64,000 bases of DNA from Comamonadaceae bacterium UBA4962 (GCA_002397315.1 DHAE01000001.1:16403-80402), one strand, 5' to 3'. Counted from the stretch's first letter, positions 46,152 through 55,560 are shown. Program-made: numbers and translations. The notes: generated from the sequence alone by a model not told the origin.

Positions 46152-47090
46152 ATGACCACGCCCTCCATTCCCACCCCGCCCGACGCCGCCCAGGTGGCGG
46201 CGGCCACGGTGGCCCCCGCCGCCGGCAACGCCTCCACGGTGCGCACCCCCTGGCGCGAGTTCTGGCGCAAGTTCAAGAAGCAGCACGTCGCGGTGGCCGC
46301 GCTGGTGTTCGTCGTGCTGCTCGTCGCCATGGCCGTGCTGGCCCCGGTGATCGTGCCGTTCGACGCCGAGAACTTCTTCGACTACGACCGGATCAACGAC
46401 GGCCCCTCGGCCATGCACTGGTTCGGCGTCGATCCGCTCGGCCGCGACATCTTCAGCCGCATCCTGATGGGCGCGCGCATCTCGCTGGCCGCGGGCTTCC
46501 TCTCGGTGGCGATCGGCTGCCTGATCGGCACCACGCTGGGCCTGCTCGCCGGCTACTACGAAGGCTGGTGGGACCGCATCGTGATGCGCATCTCCGACGT
46601 GCTGTTCGCCTTCCCCGGCATCCTGCTGGCGCTGGGCGTGGTGGCCATCCTCGGCAGCAGCATGACCAACGTGGTGGTGGCCGTGGCGGTGTTCAGCGTG
46701 CCGGCCTTCGCGCGGCTGGTGCGCGGCAACACCCTGGTGCTCAAGCAGATGACCTACATCGAATCCGCGCGCAGCATCGGCGCATCGGACTGGACCATCA
46801 TCGTGCGGCACATCCTGCCCGGCACCATCTCCTCCATCGTCGTGTACTTCACGATGCGCGTGGGCACCTCCATCATCACGGCCGCCAGCCTGTCGTTCCT
46901 CGGCATGGGTGCGCAGCCGCCGACGCCGGAGTGGGGCGCCATGCTCAACGAAGCGCGCGCCGACATGGTGAACGCGCCGCACGTCGCGCTGTTCCCGAGC
47001 CTCGCCATCTTCCTCACCGTGCTGGCCTTCAACCTGCTGGGCGACGGCCTGCGCGACGCGCTGGACCCGAAGATCGACCGCCAGACATGA
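46152..47090 (+). CDS. gsiD: ABC peptide permease GsiD
   Basis: Second membrane subunit, 312 residues. N-terminal cytoplasmic segment, a first span (HVAVAALVFVVLLVAMAVLA), the oppC-type N-terminal domain with HWFGVDPLGRDIFSRILMGA, and the EAA-loop ESARSIGASDWTIIVRHILP followed by further spans. Its stop overlaps the start of the DmpA-like gene, so peptide import and peptidase are translationally coupled. Confidence 0.93.
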   Translation: MTTPSIPTPPDAAQVAAATVAPAAGNASTVRTPWREFWRKFKKQHVAVAALVFVVLLVAMAVLAPVIVPFDAENFFDYDRINDGPSAMHWFGVDPLGRDIFSRILMGARISLAAGFLSVAIGCLIGTTLGLLAGYYEGWWDRIVMRISDVLFAFPGILLALGVVAILGSSMTNVVVAVAVFSVPAFARLVRGNTLVLKQMTYIESARSIGASDWTIIVRHILPGTISSIVVYFTMRVGTSIITAASLSFLGMGAQPPTPEWGAMLNEARADMVNAPHVALFPSLAIFLTVLAFNLLGDGLRDALDPKIDRQT

Positions 47091-48163
47091 GCACGCGCGA
47101 CATCGCGGCCACGGTGCCGCCGCGCATCGGCCTGCTGGACGCGGGACCGCTGGACGCGATCACGGACGTGGCGGGCGTCACCGTCGGCCACGCCACGCTG
47201 GCCGACGGCCCGGTGCAGACCGGCGTGACCGTCATCCACCCGCATGCGCTCGACCCGTACCGCCACAAGGTGCCCGCGGGCGCCGCCGTGATCAACGGCT
47301 TCGGCAAGAGCGTGGGTCTGGTGCAGATGGAGGAACTCGGCCAACTGGAGACGCCGATCGCGCTCACCAACACGTTCTCGGTGCCCGCCGTGGCGCAGGC
47401 GCAGATCCGCGACTGCGTGCGCGCCAACCCCGAGACGGGCCGCGCGCTGCCCACCGTCAACCCGCTGGTGCTGGAGTGCAACGACGGCTTCCTGAACGAC
47501 ATCCAGCGCATGGCGATCGGCGACGACCACTACCGCGCCGCCTGCGAAGGCGCCGGGGCGCAGGTGCCCCAGGGTGCCGTGGGCGCGGGCCGCGGCATGT
47601 CGAGCTTCCAGCTCAAGGGCGGCATCGGCACGGCATCGCGGCGCGTGCCGCTCGCCGGCGGCCACCGCACCGTGGGCGCGCTGGTGCTCGCCAACTACGG
47701 CCTGCTGCCGAACCTCGTCTGGGGCAGCGCGCCGATCGGCGCGTCCCTGGCCGCGGCCATGGAGGCGGAGGCGGACACCGGGGCGCGCGCCGCCGCGGCC
47801 GGGCCCGAGAAGGGCTCGATCATCATGGTGCTGGCCACCGACGCGCCGCTGGACGCGCGCCAGCTCGGCCGCCTCGCCCGTCGTGCCGCGGCGGGCCTGG
47901 CACGCACCGGCTCGGTGTACGGCCATGGCAGCGGCGACATCGCCGTCGCGTTCTCCACCGCCTACACCCTGCCGCACCTGCCGGAGGCCGCCATGCCGGC
48001 CGTTTCCCTGGTGCACGAATCGCTGCTCGATGGCTTGTTCCAGGCGGCGGCGGACAGCGTCGAGCAGGCGATCGTGCACGCGCTCTGGCACGCGGAGGCC
48101 GTCACCGGCAGGGACGGCCATCGCCGCGGCGCACTGCGCGACCTGCTCCTCCAAGCCGGCTGA
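47087..48163 (+). CDS. P1-family (DmpA-like) aminopeptidase
   Basis: Ntn-fold aminopeptidase related to DmpA/BapA, which removes N-terminal D-, L- or beta-amino acids. 358 residues. The nucleophile after autocleavage would be S244 in EKGSIIMVLATDAPL. Family segments are DAITDVAGVTVGHATL, GAAVINGFGKSVGLVQMEEL, NTFSVPAVAQAQ and the NDGFLNDIQRM loop. No signal peptide, so it acts in the cytoplasm on imported peptides. It overlaps gsiD by four bases. Confidence 0.92.
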   Translation: MSTRDIAATVPPRIGLLDAGPLDAITDVAGVTVGHATLADGPVQTGVTVIHPHALDPYRHKVPAGAAVINGFGKSVGLVQMEELGQLETPIALTNTFSVPAVAQAQIRDCVRANPETGRALPTVNPLVLECNDGFLNDIQRMAIGDDHYRAACEGAGAQVPQGAVGAGRGMSSFQLKGGIGTASRRVPLAGGHRTVGALVLANYGLLPNLVWGSAPIGASLAAAMEAEADTGARAAAAGPEKGSIIMVLATDAPLDARQLGRLARRAAAGLARTGSVYGHGSGDIAVAFSTAYTLPHLPEAAMPAVSLVHESLLDGLFQAAADSVEQAIVHALWHAEAVTGRDGHRRGALRDLLLQAG

Positions 48164-48242
48164 CGCCCCCTGTCGCCACCTGCCGCATCACAGCCCGTTC
48201 CGCGTTTCTTCTTTTGTCCTTCCACGCCGAGTGCAGCCCTCC

Positions 48243-49061
48243 ATGAAAATCCTCATCTCCGTCGACATCGAAGGCGTGGCCGGCGTCTACCACCCCGAGC
48301 AGGTGCGCGCCGGCAACCCCGAGTACGAGCGCGCCCGGCGCCTGATGGCGGCGGAGGCGAATGCCGCCATCGCGGGGGCGTTCGAAGGCGGCGCCTCCGA
48401 AGTGTTCGTCAACGATTCGCACGGGGGCTTTCGCAACATGCCGCCGGACCTGCTCGACGCGCGCGCGCAGGCCGTGCAAGGCAAGCCCCGCTACCTGAGC
48501 ATGGTGTCCGGCGTGGAGCTGGGCGTGGATGGCGTCTGCCTCATCGGCTACCACGCACGCTCGCGCGCCCACGGCATCCTGGCCCACACGATCAACAGCT
48601 TCGCGTTCGCACGCGTGTCGCTCAACGGCCGCGAGCTGGGCGAAGCGGGCATCTACGGCGCGCTGGCCGGGGCCTACGGGGCGCCGGTCATCGCCGCGTC
48701 GGGCGACGACGCCTTCATCGCCGAAACGCGCGACCTGTTCCCGCACGCGACCTTCGTGCAGACCAAGCGCGCCACCGGTGCCAACAGCGGTATCAGCCTC
48801 TCGCCCGAGCGCGCCTGCGCCGCGATCCGCGAGGGCGTGGCCCAGGCCATGGCGCAGGTGCGCGGCGCCCGGCCGTTCTGCATCGACGGTCCCGTCACCG
48901 TCGATCTGGTGGCGCAGTCGGTGGCACTGGCCGACCTGTTCTGCCAATGGCCCACGCTGGAGCGCACGGCACCCGACGCGCTGCGTTTCACCGCGCCCGA
49001 TACCGAATCGGCGGTGCGCATGATCAATTGCCTGTCGGCCATGTCGAGCATGTTGAGATAG
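48243..49061 (+). CDS. M55 (DppA-like) D-aminopeptidase
   Basis: Zinc aminopeptidase of the M55 family; B. subtilis DppA removes D-Ala from peptides. 272 residues with the motif SVDIEGVAGVYHPEQ (metal Asp/Glu), VNDSHGGFRNM (metal His region) and GYHARSRAHGILAHT. No signal peptide. It completes the scavenging operon: import, isoaspartyl repair, beta/D-amino-acid removal. Peptidoglycan-derived or aged peptides are a reasonable combined substrate, by inference. Confidence 0.91.
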   Translation: MKILISVDIEGVAGVYHPEQVRAGNPEYERARRLMAAEANAAIAGAFEGGASEVFVNDSHGGFRNMPPDLLDARAQAVQGKPRYLSMVSGVELGVDGVCLIGYHARSRAHGILAHTINSFAFARVSLNGRELGEAGIYGALAGAYGAPVIAASGDDAFIAETRDLFPHATFVQTKRATGANSGISLSPERACAAIREGVAQAMAQVRGARPFCIDGPVTVDLVAQSVALADLFCQWPTLERTAPDALRFTAPDTESAVRMINCLSAMSSMLR

Positions 49062-49067
49062 GGAACA

Positions 49068-49210
49068 CCCCCCTGAGGCGCTGCGCGCCTTCCCCCCGCT
49101 CTCGCCGTGCTGCGCACGGCGGGCAGGGGGACGACGCCGGTGGCCGGGCGAAGCCCGTTCCACGGCGTCTGCTGGCGTGGCCTGCTCCGCGGCCTTCTGA
49201 GGGGTGCCGG
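49068..49210 (+). repeat. Dispersed intergenic repeat, copy 2
   Basis: Starts 7 nt after the stop of the D-aminopeptidase gene with CCCCCCTGAG, a hairpin (GCCGTGCTGCGCACGGC), a G-run, then the same 37-nt block (49158-49194) as in copy 1 at 27042-27078. Confidence 0.75.
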
Positions 49211-49261
49211 TGCGGCGGTTTCGAGTTTGCGCACAATGCTGTTGTTTCCTGGGTCAAAGAA

Positions 49262-50026
49262 ATGAATGCATCTGAGAATTCGTCCCCGGCCGCCGTGCCC
49301 GCGATGACCGTCGGCATCCTGGCCGGCATGGGGCCTGCCGCAGGCGTGGATTTCGCGCGGCTGTTCGTGCGCGCGTCGGAGCAATGGCTGCGCGAGCATG
49401 GCCAGGCCGTGCGCGACCAGGCCTTTCCCGAGCACTGGATCGCCCAGGTGCCTGTGGTGGACCGCACACAGGCGCTGCGCGATCCGGCGGCACCGCAGCC
49501 GCTTGAAGGGATGGTGTCGGCGCTGGAGCGCCTGGTGGCGGTGGGCGCGCGTGCCGCGGCCATATCGTGCAACACGGCCCATGCGTGGCACGCGGCGCTG
49601 CAGGAGCGGGTGCCCGGGTTGGAGCTGCTGCACATCGCCCGCGAGACCGCCGCGGAGCTGCAGCGCCGGGGCATCCGCCGCGCGGCCCTGCTGGCCACGC
49701 AGGGCACCTACGGCATGGGCCTGTACGACGAGGCCTTCGCCACGCACGGCGTGGAATGCGTGCTGCCCTCGACGGAAGCGAAGGAGTGGCTGATGCAGGG
49801 CATCTACGACGGCGTGAAGGCCAGCGACATGGCGCTGGCGCGCCGCCGCTTCGCCGAGGTGGGCGAGGCCGTGCGCGCGCAGCATGGCGACGTGCCGCTC
49901 GTCATGGCCTGCACCGAGATCCCGCTGGCGCTGCCCGATGCGCCCGGGGCCGCCGGCTGGACGCTGGTCGATCCCTCCGAGATCCTGGCAACGGCCCTGG
50001 TGCGCCGCGCCTACGGCGGCCGCTGA
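49262..50026 (+). CDS. Aspartate/glutamate racemase family protein
   Basis: Cofactor-independent amino-acid racemase of 254 residues (RacX/YgeA branch). The two catalytic cysteines are in AAISCNTAHAWH and LVMACTEIPLAL, and the N-terminus reads TVGILAGMGPAAGVDFARLF. Likely interconverts D- and L-forms of Asp, Glu or a broader set. It follows the D-aminopeptidase operon across a 200-bp repeat-bearing gap; a link to D-amino-acid handling is attractive but only contextual. Confidence 0.88.
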   Translation: MNASENSSPAAVPAMTVGILAGMGPAAGVDFARLFVRASEQWLREHGQAVRDQAFPEHWIAQVPVVDRTQALRDPAAPQPLEGMVSALERLVAVGARAAAISCNTAHAWHAALQERVPGLELLHIARETAAELQRRGIRRAALLATQGTYGMGLYDEAFATHGVECVLPSTEAKEWLMQGIYDGVKASDMALARRRFAEVGEAVRAQHGDVPLVMACTEIPLALPDAPGAAGWTLVDPSEILATALVRRAYGGR

Positions 50027-50062
50027 CAGAGCCCGGCCGTGCGTGCCGGCCACAATACGCAC

Positions 50063-52078
50063 ATGTCCGATGTGCACTCCGATGAACTGCTCGCGCAGGT
50101 GGCCTCGCTGCCGCCTCTGCCCGGCGTCTACCGCTATTTCGACGCCCAGGGCGGCCTGCTCTACGTGGGCAAGGCGCGCAACCTCAAGAAGCGCGTCTCC
50201 AGCTACTTCACCAAGACCCATGGCGGCACGCGCATCGGTCACATGGTCGGCAAGATCGCGCGGCTGGAGACCACCGTGGTGCGCTCCGAGGCCGAGGCGC
50301 TGCTGCTGGAGAACAACCTCATCAAGTCGCTCAATCCGCGCTACAACATCCTGTTCCGCGACGACAAGAGCTACCCCTACCTGAAGATCACCGGCGTCGC
50401 CGCCCGCGACGGCACCGGCGAGCAGCCCGGCCAGCGCTTCCCGCGCGTCGCCTACTACCGCGGCGCGATGGACAAGCGGCACCGCTACTTCGGTCCCTAT
50501 CCCGGCGCCTGGGCGGTGAAGGAAACCATCCTGCTGCTGCAGAAGGTGTTCCGCCTGCGCACCTGCGAAGACACCGTCTTCGCCAACCGCACGCGCCCCT
50601 GCCTGCTCTACCAGATCAAGCGCTGCTCGGGCCCCTGCGTGGACCTGATCTCGCCCGAGGCCTATGCGATCGACGTGCGCAACGCCGATGCCATGCTGCG
50701 CGGCGAGACCAAGGAGCTGCTGGAGGCGCTGGAGGCCCGCATGATGGAGCACTCCGGGCGGCTGGAATTCGAGCAGGCGGCGGACATCCGCAACCAGATC
50801 ACGGCGCTGTCGCGCGTGCTGCACCAGCAGGCGATCGAAACCGTTTCCGACAAGGACGTGGACATCCTGGCCGTGAAGGTGCTGGGTGGCCGTGCCTGCG
50901 TGAACCTCGCCATGGTGCGCGGCGGCCGCCACCTGGGCGACCGGCCGTATTTCCCCGTCCACGTGGAGGACGCGGCCGCGGTGTACCAGGCGGAAGAGGG
51001 CGGGGAGGTGGGCGATGGCGGTGCTGACGGCGCGGCCGAAACCATGGAGGCCGCGGATGCGGCCCCTGCCGCGCCCCGTGCCCCGCAGCGCTCGCTGGAA
51101 GTGCAGGTGCTGGAGGCCTTCATCGCCCAGCACTACATCGGCGTGCCCGTGCCGCCCGTGCTCGTCACCAGCGAGCCAGTGGACCGCGCGCTGCTGGAAG
51201 CGCTCTCGCTGCAGGCGGGCATCCGCGTGGGCGCCGTGCACCAGCCACGCGAGCAGCGCCGCGCCTGGCTGGACATGGCCCAGAAGAACGCCGACATCCA
51301 GCTCGCGCGGCTGCTGTCGGAGGAGGGTTCGCAGCAGGCCCGCACCCGGGCGCTGGCCGAAGCGCTCGACCTGCCCATGGACGACCTGGAGACGCTCACC
51401 ATCGAGTGCTTCGACATCTCCCACACCGCGGGCGAGGCCACGCAGGCCTCGTGCGTCGTGTTCCACCACCACCGCATGCAGAGCAGCGAGTACCGCCGCT
51501 ACAAGATCGAAGGCATCACCGGCGGCGACGATTACGCCGCCATGCGGCAGGTGCTCACGCGCCGCTACAGCAAGGTCGTGGAGGCGCAGCGCGAGGCCGG
51601 CGGAGCCGACCCGGCGCCGGGCCAGGCGCGCCTGCCGGACCTGGTACTGATCGACGGCGGCAAGGGACAGGTGGGCATGGCGCGCGAGGTGTTCACCGAG
51701 CTGGGCCTGGACCTCACCCGCATCGTCGGCGTGGAGAAGGGCGAGGGCCGCAAGGTCGGGCTGGAGGAACTCGTCTTCGCCGATGGCCGCGAGAAGATCT
51801 ACCTCGGCCGCGATTCCGCCGCGCTGATGCTCGTCGCCCAGATCCGCGACGAGGCCCACCGCTTCGCCATCACGGGCATGCGCGCCGCGCGCGCCAAGGT
51901 GCGCGTGGGCGGCGGCCAGCTAGAAGAGATTCCGGGTGTCGGCCCCAAGAAGCGCGCGCGCCTGCTGCAGCGTTTCGGCGGCGTGCGCGGCGTGGCCTCG
52001 GCGAGCGTGGAGGATCTCGCCACCGTGGACGGCATTTCGGTCGAGCTGGCGCAGGAGATCTACCGCGCCCTGCGGTGA
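50063..52078 (+). CDS. uvrC: Excinuclease ABC subunit C
   Basis: Makes both incisions in nucleotide excision repair. 671 residues. GIY-YIG domain (LPGVYRYFDAQGGLLYVGKA), Cys-rich CLLYQIKRCSGPCVD, UvrB-binding UVR motif (EHSGRLEFEQAADIRNQITA), RNase H-like domain with FDISHTAGEATQAS and LVLIDGGKGQVG, and C-terminal helix-hairpin-helix (IPGVGPKKRARLLQRFGG). An acidic, Ala-rich insert at about residues 312-345 makes it longer than E. coli UvrC (610). The ATG at 50063 is used over one eight codons upstream. Confidence 0.97.
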   Translation: MSDVHSDELLAQVASLPPLPGVYRYFDAQGGLLYVGKARNLKKRVSSYFTKTHGGTRIGHMVGKIARLETTVVRSEAEALLLENNLIKSLNPRYNILFRDDKSYPYLKITGVAARDGTGEQPGQRFPRVAYYRGAMDKRHRYFGPYPGAWAVKETILLLQKVFRLRTCEDTVFANRTRPCLLYQIKRCSGPCVDLISPEAYAIDVRNADAMLRGETKELLEALEARMMEHSGRLEFEQAADIRNQITALSRVLHQQAIETVSDKDVDILAVKVLGGRACVNLAMVRGGRHLGDRPYFPVHVEDAAAVYQAEEGGEVGDGGADGAAETMEAADAAPAAPRAPQRSLEVQVLEAFIAQHYIGVPVPPVLVTSEPVDRALLEALSLQAGIRVGAVHQPREQRRAWLDMAQKNADIQLARLLSEEGSQQARTRALAEALDLPMDDLETLTIECFDISHTAGEATQASCVVFHHHRMQSSEYRRYKIEGITGGDDYAAMRQVLTRRYSKVVEAQREAGGADPAPGQARLPDLVLIDGGKGQVGMAREVFTELGLDLTRIVGVEKGEGRKVGLEELVFADGREKIYLGRDSAALMLVAQIRDEAHRFAITGMRAARAKVRVGGGQLEEIPGVGPKKRARLLQRFGGVRGVASASVEDLATVDGISVELAQEIYRALR

Positions 52079-52138
52079 GCGGGCAGGGGCATCGGGCGCA
52101 TGGCGCGGAACGCCGCGGTGGCATGACACAATCGCCCC

Positions 52139-52708
52139 ATGTTCCTGACCATCCCCACCATCATGACCTGGACGCGCATCGTCGCGATACCCTTGATCGT
52201 GGGCGTGTTCTACGCGCCGCTGGAGCCGTCCACGCGCAACCTCATCGCCACGGTGATGTTCGTCGTCTTCGCGGCCACCGACTGGCTCGACGGCTACCTG
52301 GCGCGCAAGCTGAACCAGACCTCCTCCTTCGGCGCCTTCCTCGATCCGGTGGCCGACAAATTCCTCGTCTGCGCGTCGCTGCTCGTGCTCGTGCACCTGC
52401 AGCGGGCCGACGTGTTCGTGGCCCTCATCATCATCGGCCGCGAGATCGCGATCTCGGCCCTGCGCGAATGGATGGCGCAGATCGGCGCCTCGCGCAGCGT
52501 GGCCGTGCACATGCTCGGCAAATTGAAGACCACGGTGCAGATGGTTGCCATTCCCTTCCTGCTCTACGACGGCCGCATCGCCGGCCGGATCGACACGGGC
52601 GTCTGGGGCACCTGGCTGATCTGGCTGGCCGCCGTGCTCACCGTGTGGTCGATGGTCTACTACCTGCAGAAGGCCTTGCCGGAGATCCGCGCGCGGGTCA
52701 ATCGGTGA
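52139..52708 (+). CDS. pgsA: CDP-diacylglycerol-glycerol-3-phosphate 3-phosphatidyltransferase
   Basis: Commits CDP-DAG to phosphatidylglycerol synthesis in the inner membrane. 189 residues, about five spans. The CDP-alcohol phosphotransferase signature is complete: DWLDGYLARKLNQTSSFG followed by AFLDPVADK. It stands 60 nt downstream of uvrC, the standard uvrC-pgsA order. Confidence 0.96.
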   Translation: MFLTIPTIMTWTRIVAIPLIVGVFYAPLEPSTRNLIATVMFVVFAATDWLDGYLARKLNQTSSFGAFLDPVADKFLVCASLLVLVHLQRADVFVALIIIGREIAISALREWMAQIGASRSVAVHMLGKLKTTVQMVAIPFLLYDGRIAGRIDTGVWGTWLIWLAAVLTVWSMVYYLQKALPEIRARVNR

Positions 52709-53026
52709 GCAGGCCGGGGCGGCGCGTGCCTGCCGCATGTCAATGGGGGCTTGCGATAGCGGTCACGGCGCGCGTTGCGCAAACCCCGCGCATCGCCTTC
52801 CAGGCCCGGAATTGCAGCTAAAATCCACAGCTTCCGCCGCCCTAAAACGGCCCGTTGTATTGACACCCGGAAAGTCGATGGCTTTAATCTGGCACAGCGG
52901 CATCTGCCCCCGCCAGCACCTCCCACGCCCCGTACCGAGCCCCGCGCTGCAGCGGCTGCTCCGGCGCGTGTGAAGGCCGGATTCGCGCCAGGCTTTCCCT
53001 CCATACCCTTTCCCGAGAGGCTTCTT
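52709..53026. other. hup upstream region
   Basis: No gene is supported in this 318-bp gap. It contains a sigma-70-like promoter (listed separately) and a leader of about 130 nt ahead of the GTG start of hup. An open frame through it without a suitable start is treated as a shadow. Confidence 0.5.
52860..52890 (+). promoter_or_regulatory. Sigma-70 promoter of hup
   Basis: Perfect -35 TTGACA (52860-52865), 17-nt spacer, -10 TTTAAT (52883-52888; TAATCT two bases on is an alternative). Confidence 0.7.
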
Positions 53027-53299
53027 GTGAACAAGACCGAACTGATTGAGCAAATTGCGAACAACGCCGACATCTCCAAGGCCGCTGCCGCCCGCGCGCT
53101 GGAGTCCATGATCGATTCGGTGAAGAAGACCCTGAAGAAGGGCGGTACGGTTTCCCTCGTCGGTTTCGGCACGTTCGCCGTGGGCAAGCGCGCTGCGCGC
53201 ACGGGCCGCAATCCCCGTACGGGCGATACGATTAAGATCAAGGCTGCTAAAGTTCCGAAGTTCCGCCCCGGCAAGGCATTGAAGGATGCCCTCAACTGA
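53027..53299 (+). CDS. hup: HU-family nucleoid protein
   Basis: Histone-like DNA-bending protein of 90 residues: NKTELIEQIANNADISKAAA, then the beta-arm region GFGTFAVGKRAARTGRNPRT and KVPKFRPGKALKDALN. The start is GTG at 53027; GAGAGG lies 6 nt before it, and this gives exactly the standard HU N-terminus. Single-gene unit behind its own promoter, followed by tRNA-Val(TAC). Confidence 0.96.
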   Translation: MNKTELIEQIANNADISKAAAARALESMIDSVKKTLKKGGTVSLVGFGTFAVGKRAARTGRNPRTGDTIKIKAAKVPKFRPGKALKDALN

Positions 53300-53317
53300 G
53301 GCCACAGGTTCAAGGTG

Positions 53318-53393
53318 GGGTGCTTAGCTCAGTTGGTAGAGCGGCGCCCTTACAAGGCGTAGGTCGGCGGTTCGACCCCGTCAGCACCCACCA
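53318..53393 (+). tRNA. tRNA-Val (TAC)
   Basis: Acceptor GGGTGCT pairs with AGCACCC, A discriminator and encoded CCA. Anticodon stem GCGCC/GGCGT encloses CTTACAA (anticodon TAC). T arm GGTTCGACCCC. It starts 18 nt after hup, probably co-transcribed. Confidence 0.97.
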
Positions 53394-53399
53394 CCGATC

Positions 53400-53430
53400 A
53401 AAAGGCGAACGAGAGTTCGCCTTTTCTTTT
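53400..53430 (+). terminator. Terminator after tRNA-Val(TAC)
   Basis: AAAAGGCGAAC, GAGA loop, GTTCGCCTTTT, then CTTTT. Eleven perfect pairs, 24 nt before the ppiD start. Confidence 0.9.
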
Positions 53431-53454
53431 GTCCCCTGAGAAAGTCCAAAGACC

Positions 53455-55383
53455 ATGTTCGAATCCATCCGCAAGCACTCCAAGATCGTGATGATCGTGA
53501 TGTTCTTGCTGATCATTCCGTCGTTCGTGCTGGTAGGCATCGACCATAACTACTTCTCCAGCAAGAGCGCCGTGGTGGCGCGGGTGGATGGGCACGACAT
53601 CACCCAGGACGACTGGGACAATGCGCACCGCGCCGAAACCGACCGCATCCGCGCGCAGTCGCCGTCCATCGACGGCAAGCTGCTGGATTCGCCGCGCGCC
53701 CGCTACGCCACGCTGGAGCGCCTGGTGCGCGACCGCGTGATGCAGGCCGCCGCCGTCAAGATGCACCTGGTGGCGAGCGACGCCCAACTGGCCCGCACGC
53801 TGCAGGGCATTCCCGCCATCGCCGCGCTCAAGCGCCCCGATGGCTCGCTGGACACCGAGGCCTACCGCGCACTCGTCGGCTCCCAGGGCCTCACGCCCGA
53901 GGGCTTCGAATCCAACGTGCGCCGCGAGCTCTCGCTCTCGCAGGTGATGGGCGGCGTGGTCGGTTCCGCCTTCGCAGCGCAGGAGCCCGCGCGCATCGCG
54001 CTCGACGCGCTCTACCAGCGCCGCGAGATCCAGGTGGCCCGCTTCGACGCGAAGGACTTCGCCGCCAAGGTCGCGCCCACCGACGACGAACTGCAGGCCT
54101 ACTACAAGGGCCATGAAGCGCAGTTCCGCCAGCCCGAGCACGCCGAGGTGCAGTACGTGGTGCTGGACCTCGATGCCGTTCGCGCCAGCATTACGATGAG
54201 CGACGACGACCTGCGCACCTACTACAAGGAAAACCTGGAGCGCCTCGCCGGCAAGGAAGAGCGCCGCGCCAGCCACATCCTGATCAACGCGCCCAAGGAC
54301 GCACCCGCCGCCGACCGCGAGAAGGCCAAGGCCCGCGCGCAGGAACTGCTGGAGCAGGTGCGCAAGGCACCGAACACGTTTGCCGACGTGGCGCGCAAGA
54401 ACTCGCAGGACACCGGCTCCGCGCCCTCGGGCGGCGACCTGGGCTTCTTCAAGCGCGGCGACATGGTCAAGCCGTTCGAGGACGCTGCGTTCTCGATGAA
54501 GAAGGGCGACATCAGCGACGTGGTCGAAAGCGACTTCGGCTACCACATCATCCAGCTCAACGACGTCAAGACGCCCAAGCAGCCGACCTTCGAGGAAGTG
54601 CGCGCCAAGCTCGAAACCGAGGCCAAGCAGCAGCAGGCGCAGCGCAAGTACGCCGAACTGGCGGAAATCTTCTCCAACAGCGTGTACGAGCAGGCGGACA
54701 GCCTCCAGCCCGTGGCCGACAAGCTCAAGCTGAAGGTGCAGACCGCCAAGGACGTCACGCGCACGCCGGCCCCCGGCGCCCAGGGCCCGCTGGGCAACGC
54801 CCGCTTCCTGGAGGCGCTGTTCTCCGCCGATTCGGTGCAGAACAAGCGCAACACCGAGGCCGTCGAGATCGCGCCCAGCACCCTCGCGGCCGGCCGCATC
54901 GTGAACTATACGCCCGCCACCACGCCGCCCTTCGACGAGGTGAAGGCCCGCGTGCGCGAACTGTTCGTGGCCGAGCGCTCCGCGGAACTGGCCCGCAAGG
55001 AAGGCGAAGCCAAGCTCGCCGCCTGGAAGGCCGCGCCCGCCAGCGCCACCGGCTTCGGCCCCGCCGTGGTCGTCTCTCGCGACAAGCCGGAGAACCAGCC
55101 GCGTCCGGTGGTGGACGCCGCCCTGCAGGCCAACACCGACACGCTGCCCGCCTTCACCGGCGTGGTGCTGGGCGCTCAGGGCTATGCCGTCGTCAAGGTG
55201 GATCGTCTCGTTCCGCGCGACCCGACCGACCCGGCCGTCCTGCGCCAGCAGCAACAGCAGGTCTCGGAGGCGCAAGCCCAGGCCGAAGCCCTGGCCTACT
55301 ACGAACTGCTCAAGGACCGCTTCAAGGTCCAGTTCAAGGTGGCCCGCCCCACAGGCGAAGGCGCCGCCGCCACGGAAAATTGA
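53455..55383 (+). CDS. ppiD: PpiD-like membrane-anchored peptidyl-prolyl isomerase
   Basis: Periplasmic folding chaperone at the Sec translocon exit. 642 residues: a short cytoplasmic start, one membrane anchor (IVMIVMFLLIIPSFVLVGID, residues about 10-29), a SurA-N-like chaperone domain, a parvulin domain at roughly 275-365 (RRASHILINAPKDAPAADRE through FGYHIIQLNDVKTPKQP), and a helical C-terminus. The position after hup and a tRNA is the usual Burkholderiales arrangement. Confidence 0.93.
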   Translation: MFESIRKHSKIVMIVMFLLIIPSFVLVGIDHNYFSSKSAVVARVDGHDITQDDWDNAHRAETDRIRAQSPSIDGKLLDSPRARYATLERLVRDRVMQAAAVKMHLVASDAQLARTLQGIPAIAALKRPDGSLDTEAYRALVGSQGLTPEGFESNVRRELSLSQVMGGVVGSAFAAQEPARIALDALYQRREIQVARFDAKDFAAKVAPTDDELQAYYKGHEAQFRQPEHAEVQYVVLDLDAVRASITMSDDDLRTYYKENLERLAGKEERRASHILINAPKDAPAADREKAKARAQELLEQVRKAPNTFADVARKNSQDTGSAPSGGDLGFFKRGDMVKPFEDAAFSMKKGDISDVVESDFGYHIIQLNDVKTPKQPTFEEVRAKLETEAKQQQAQRKYAELAEIFSNSVYEQADSLQPVADKLKLKVQTAKDVTRTPAPGAQGPLGNARFLEALFSADSVQNKRNTEAVEIAPSTLAAGRIVNYTPATTPPFDEVKARVRELFVAERSAELARKEGEAKLAAWKAAPASATGFGPAVVVSRDKPENQPRPVVDAALQANTDTLPAFTGVVLGAQGYAVVKVDRLVPRDPTDPAVLRQQQQQVSEAQAQAEALAYYELLKDRFKVQFKVARPTGEGAAATEN

Positions 55384-55418
55384 TGCATCGAACATGGCCG
55401 GAGGGGCTTTTATCCGGC

Positions 55419-55424
55419 TATAAT
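55419..55424 (+). promoter_or_regulatory. -10 element of tRNA-His promoter
   Basis: Perfect TATAAT, 10 nt before the mature tRNA 5' end; -35 is weak (TGGCCG, 18-nt spacer). Confidence 0.55.
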
Positions 55425-55434
55425 TCGAGGCTAC

Positions 55435-55511
55435 GGTGGCTGTAGCTCAGTTGGTAGAGTCCAGGATTGTGATTCCTGTCGTCGTGGGTTCGAGTCCCAT
55501 CAGCCACCCCA
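55435..55511 (+). tRNA. tRNA-His (GTG)
   Basis: Eight-pair acceptor stem GGTGGCTG/CAGCCACC including the extra G-1 to C73 pair specific to tRNA-His, then CCA. Anticodon loop TTGTGAT (GTG). T arm GGTTCGAGTCC. Confidence 0.97.
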
Positions 55512-55518
55512 GATCAGC

Positions 55519-55560
55519 AAAGCCGCTGCAGCCATGAAAGCTGCAGCGGCTTTTGTCTTT
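55519..55560 (+). terminator. Terminator after tRNA-His
   Basis: AAAGCCGCTGCAGC, CATGAAA loop, GCTGCAGCGGCTTT, followed by TGTCTTT. Fourteen pairs. Confidence 0.88.
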
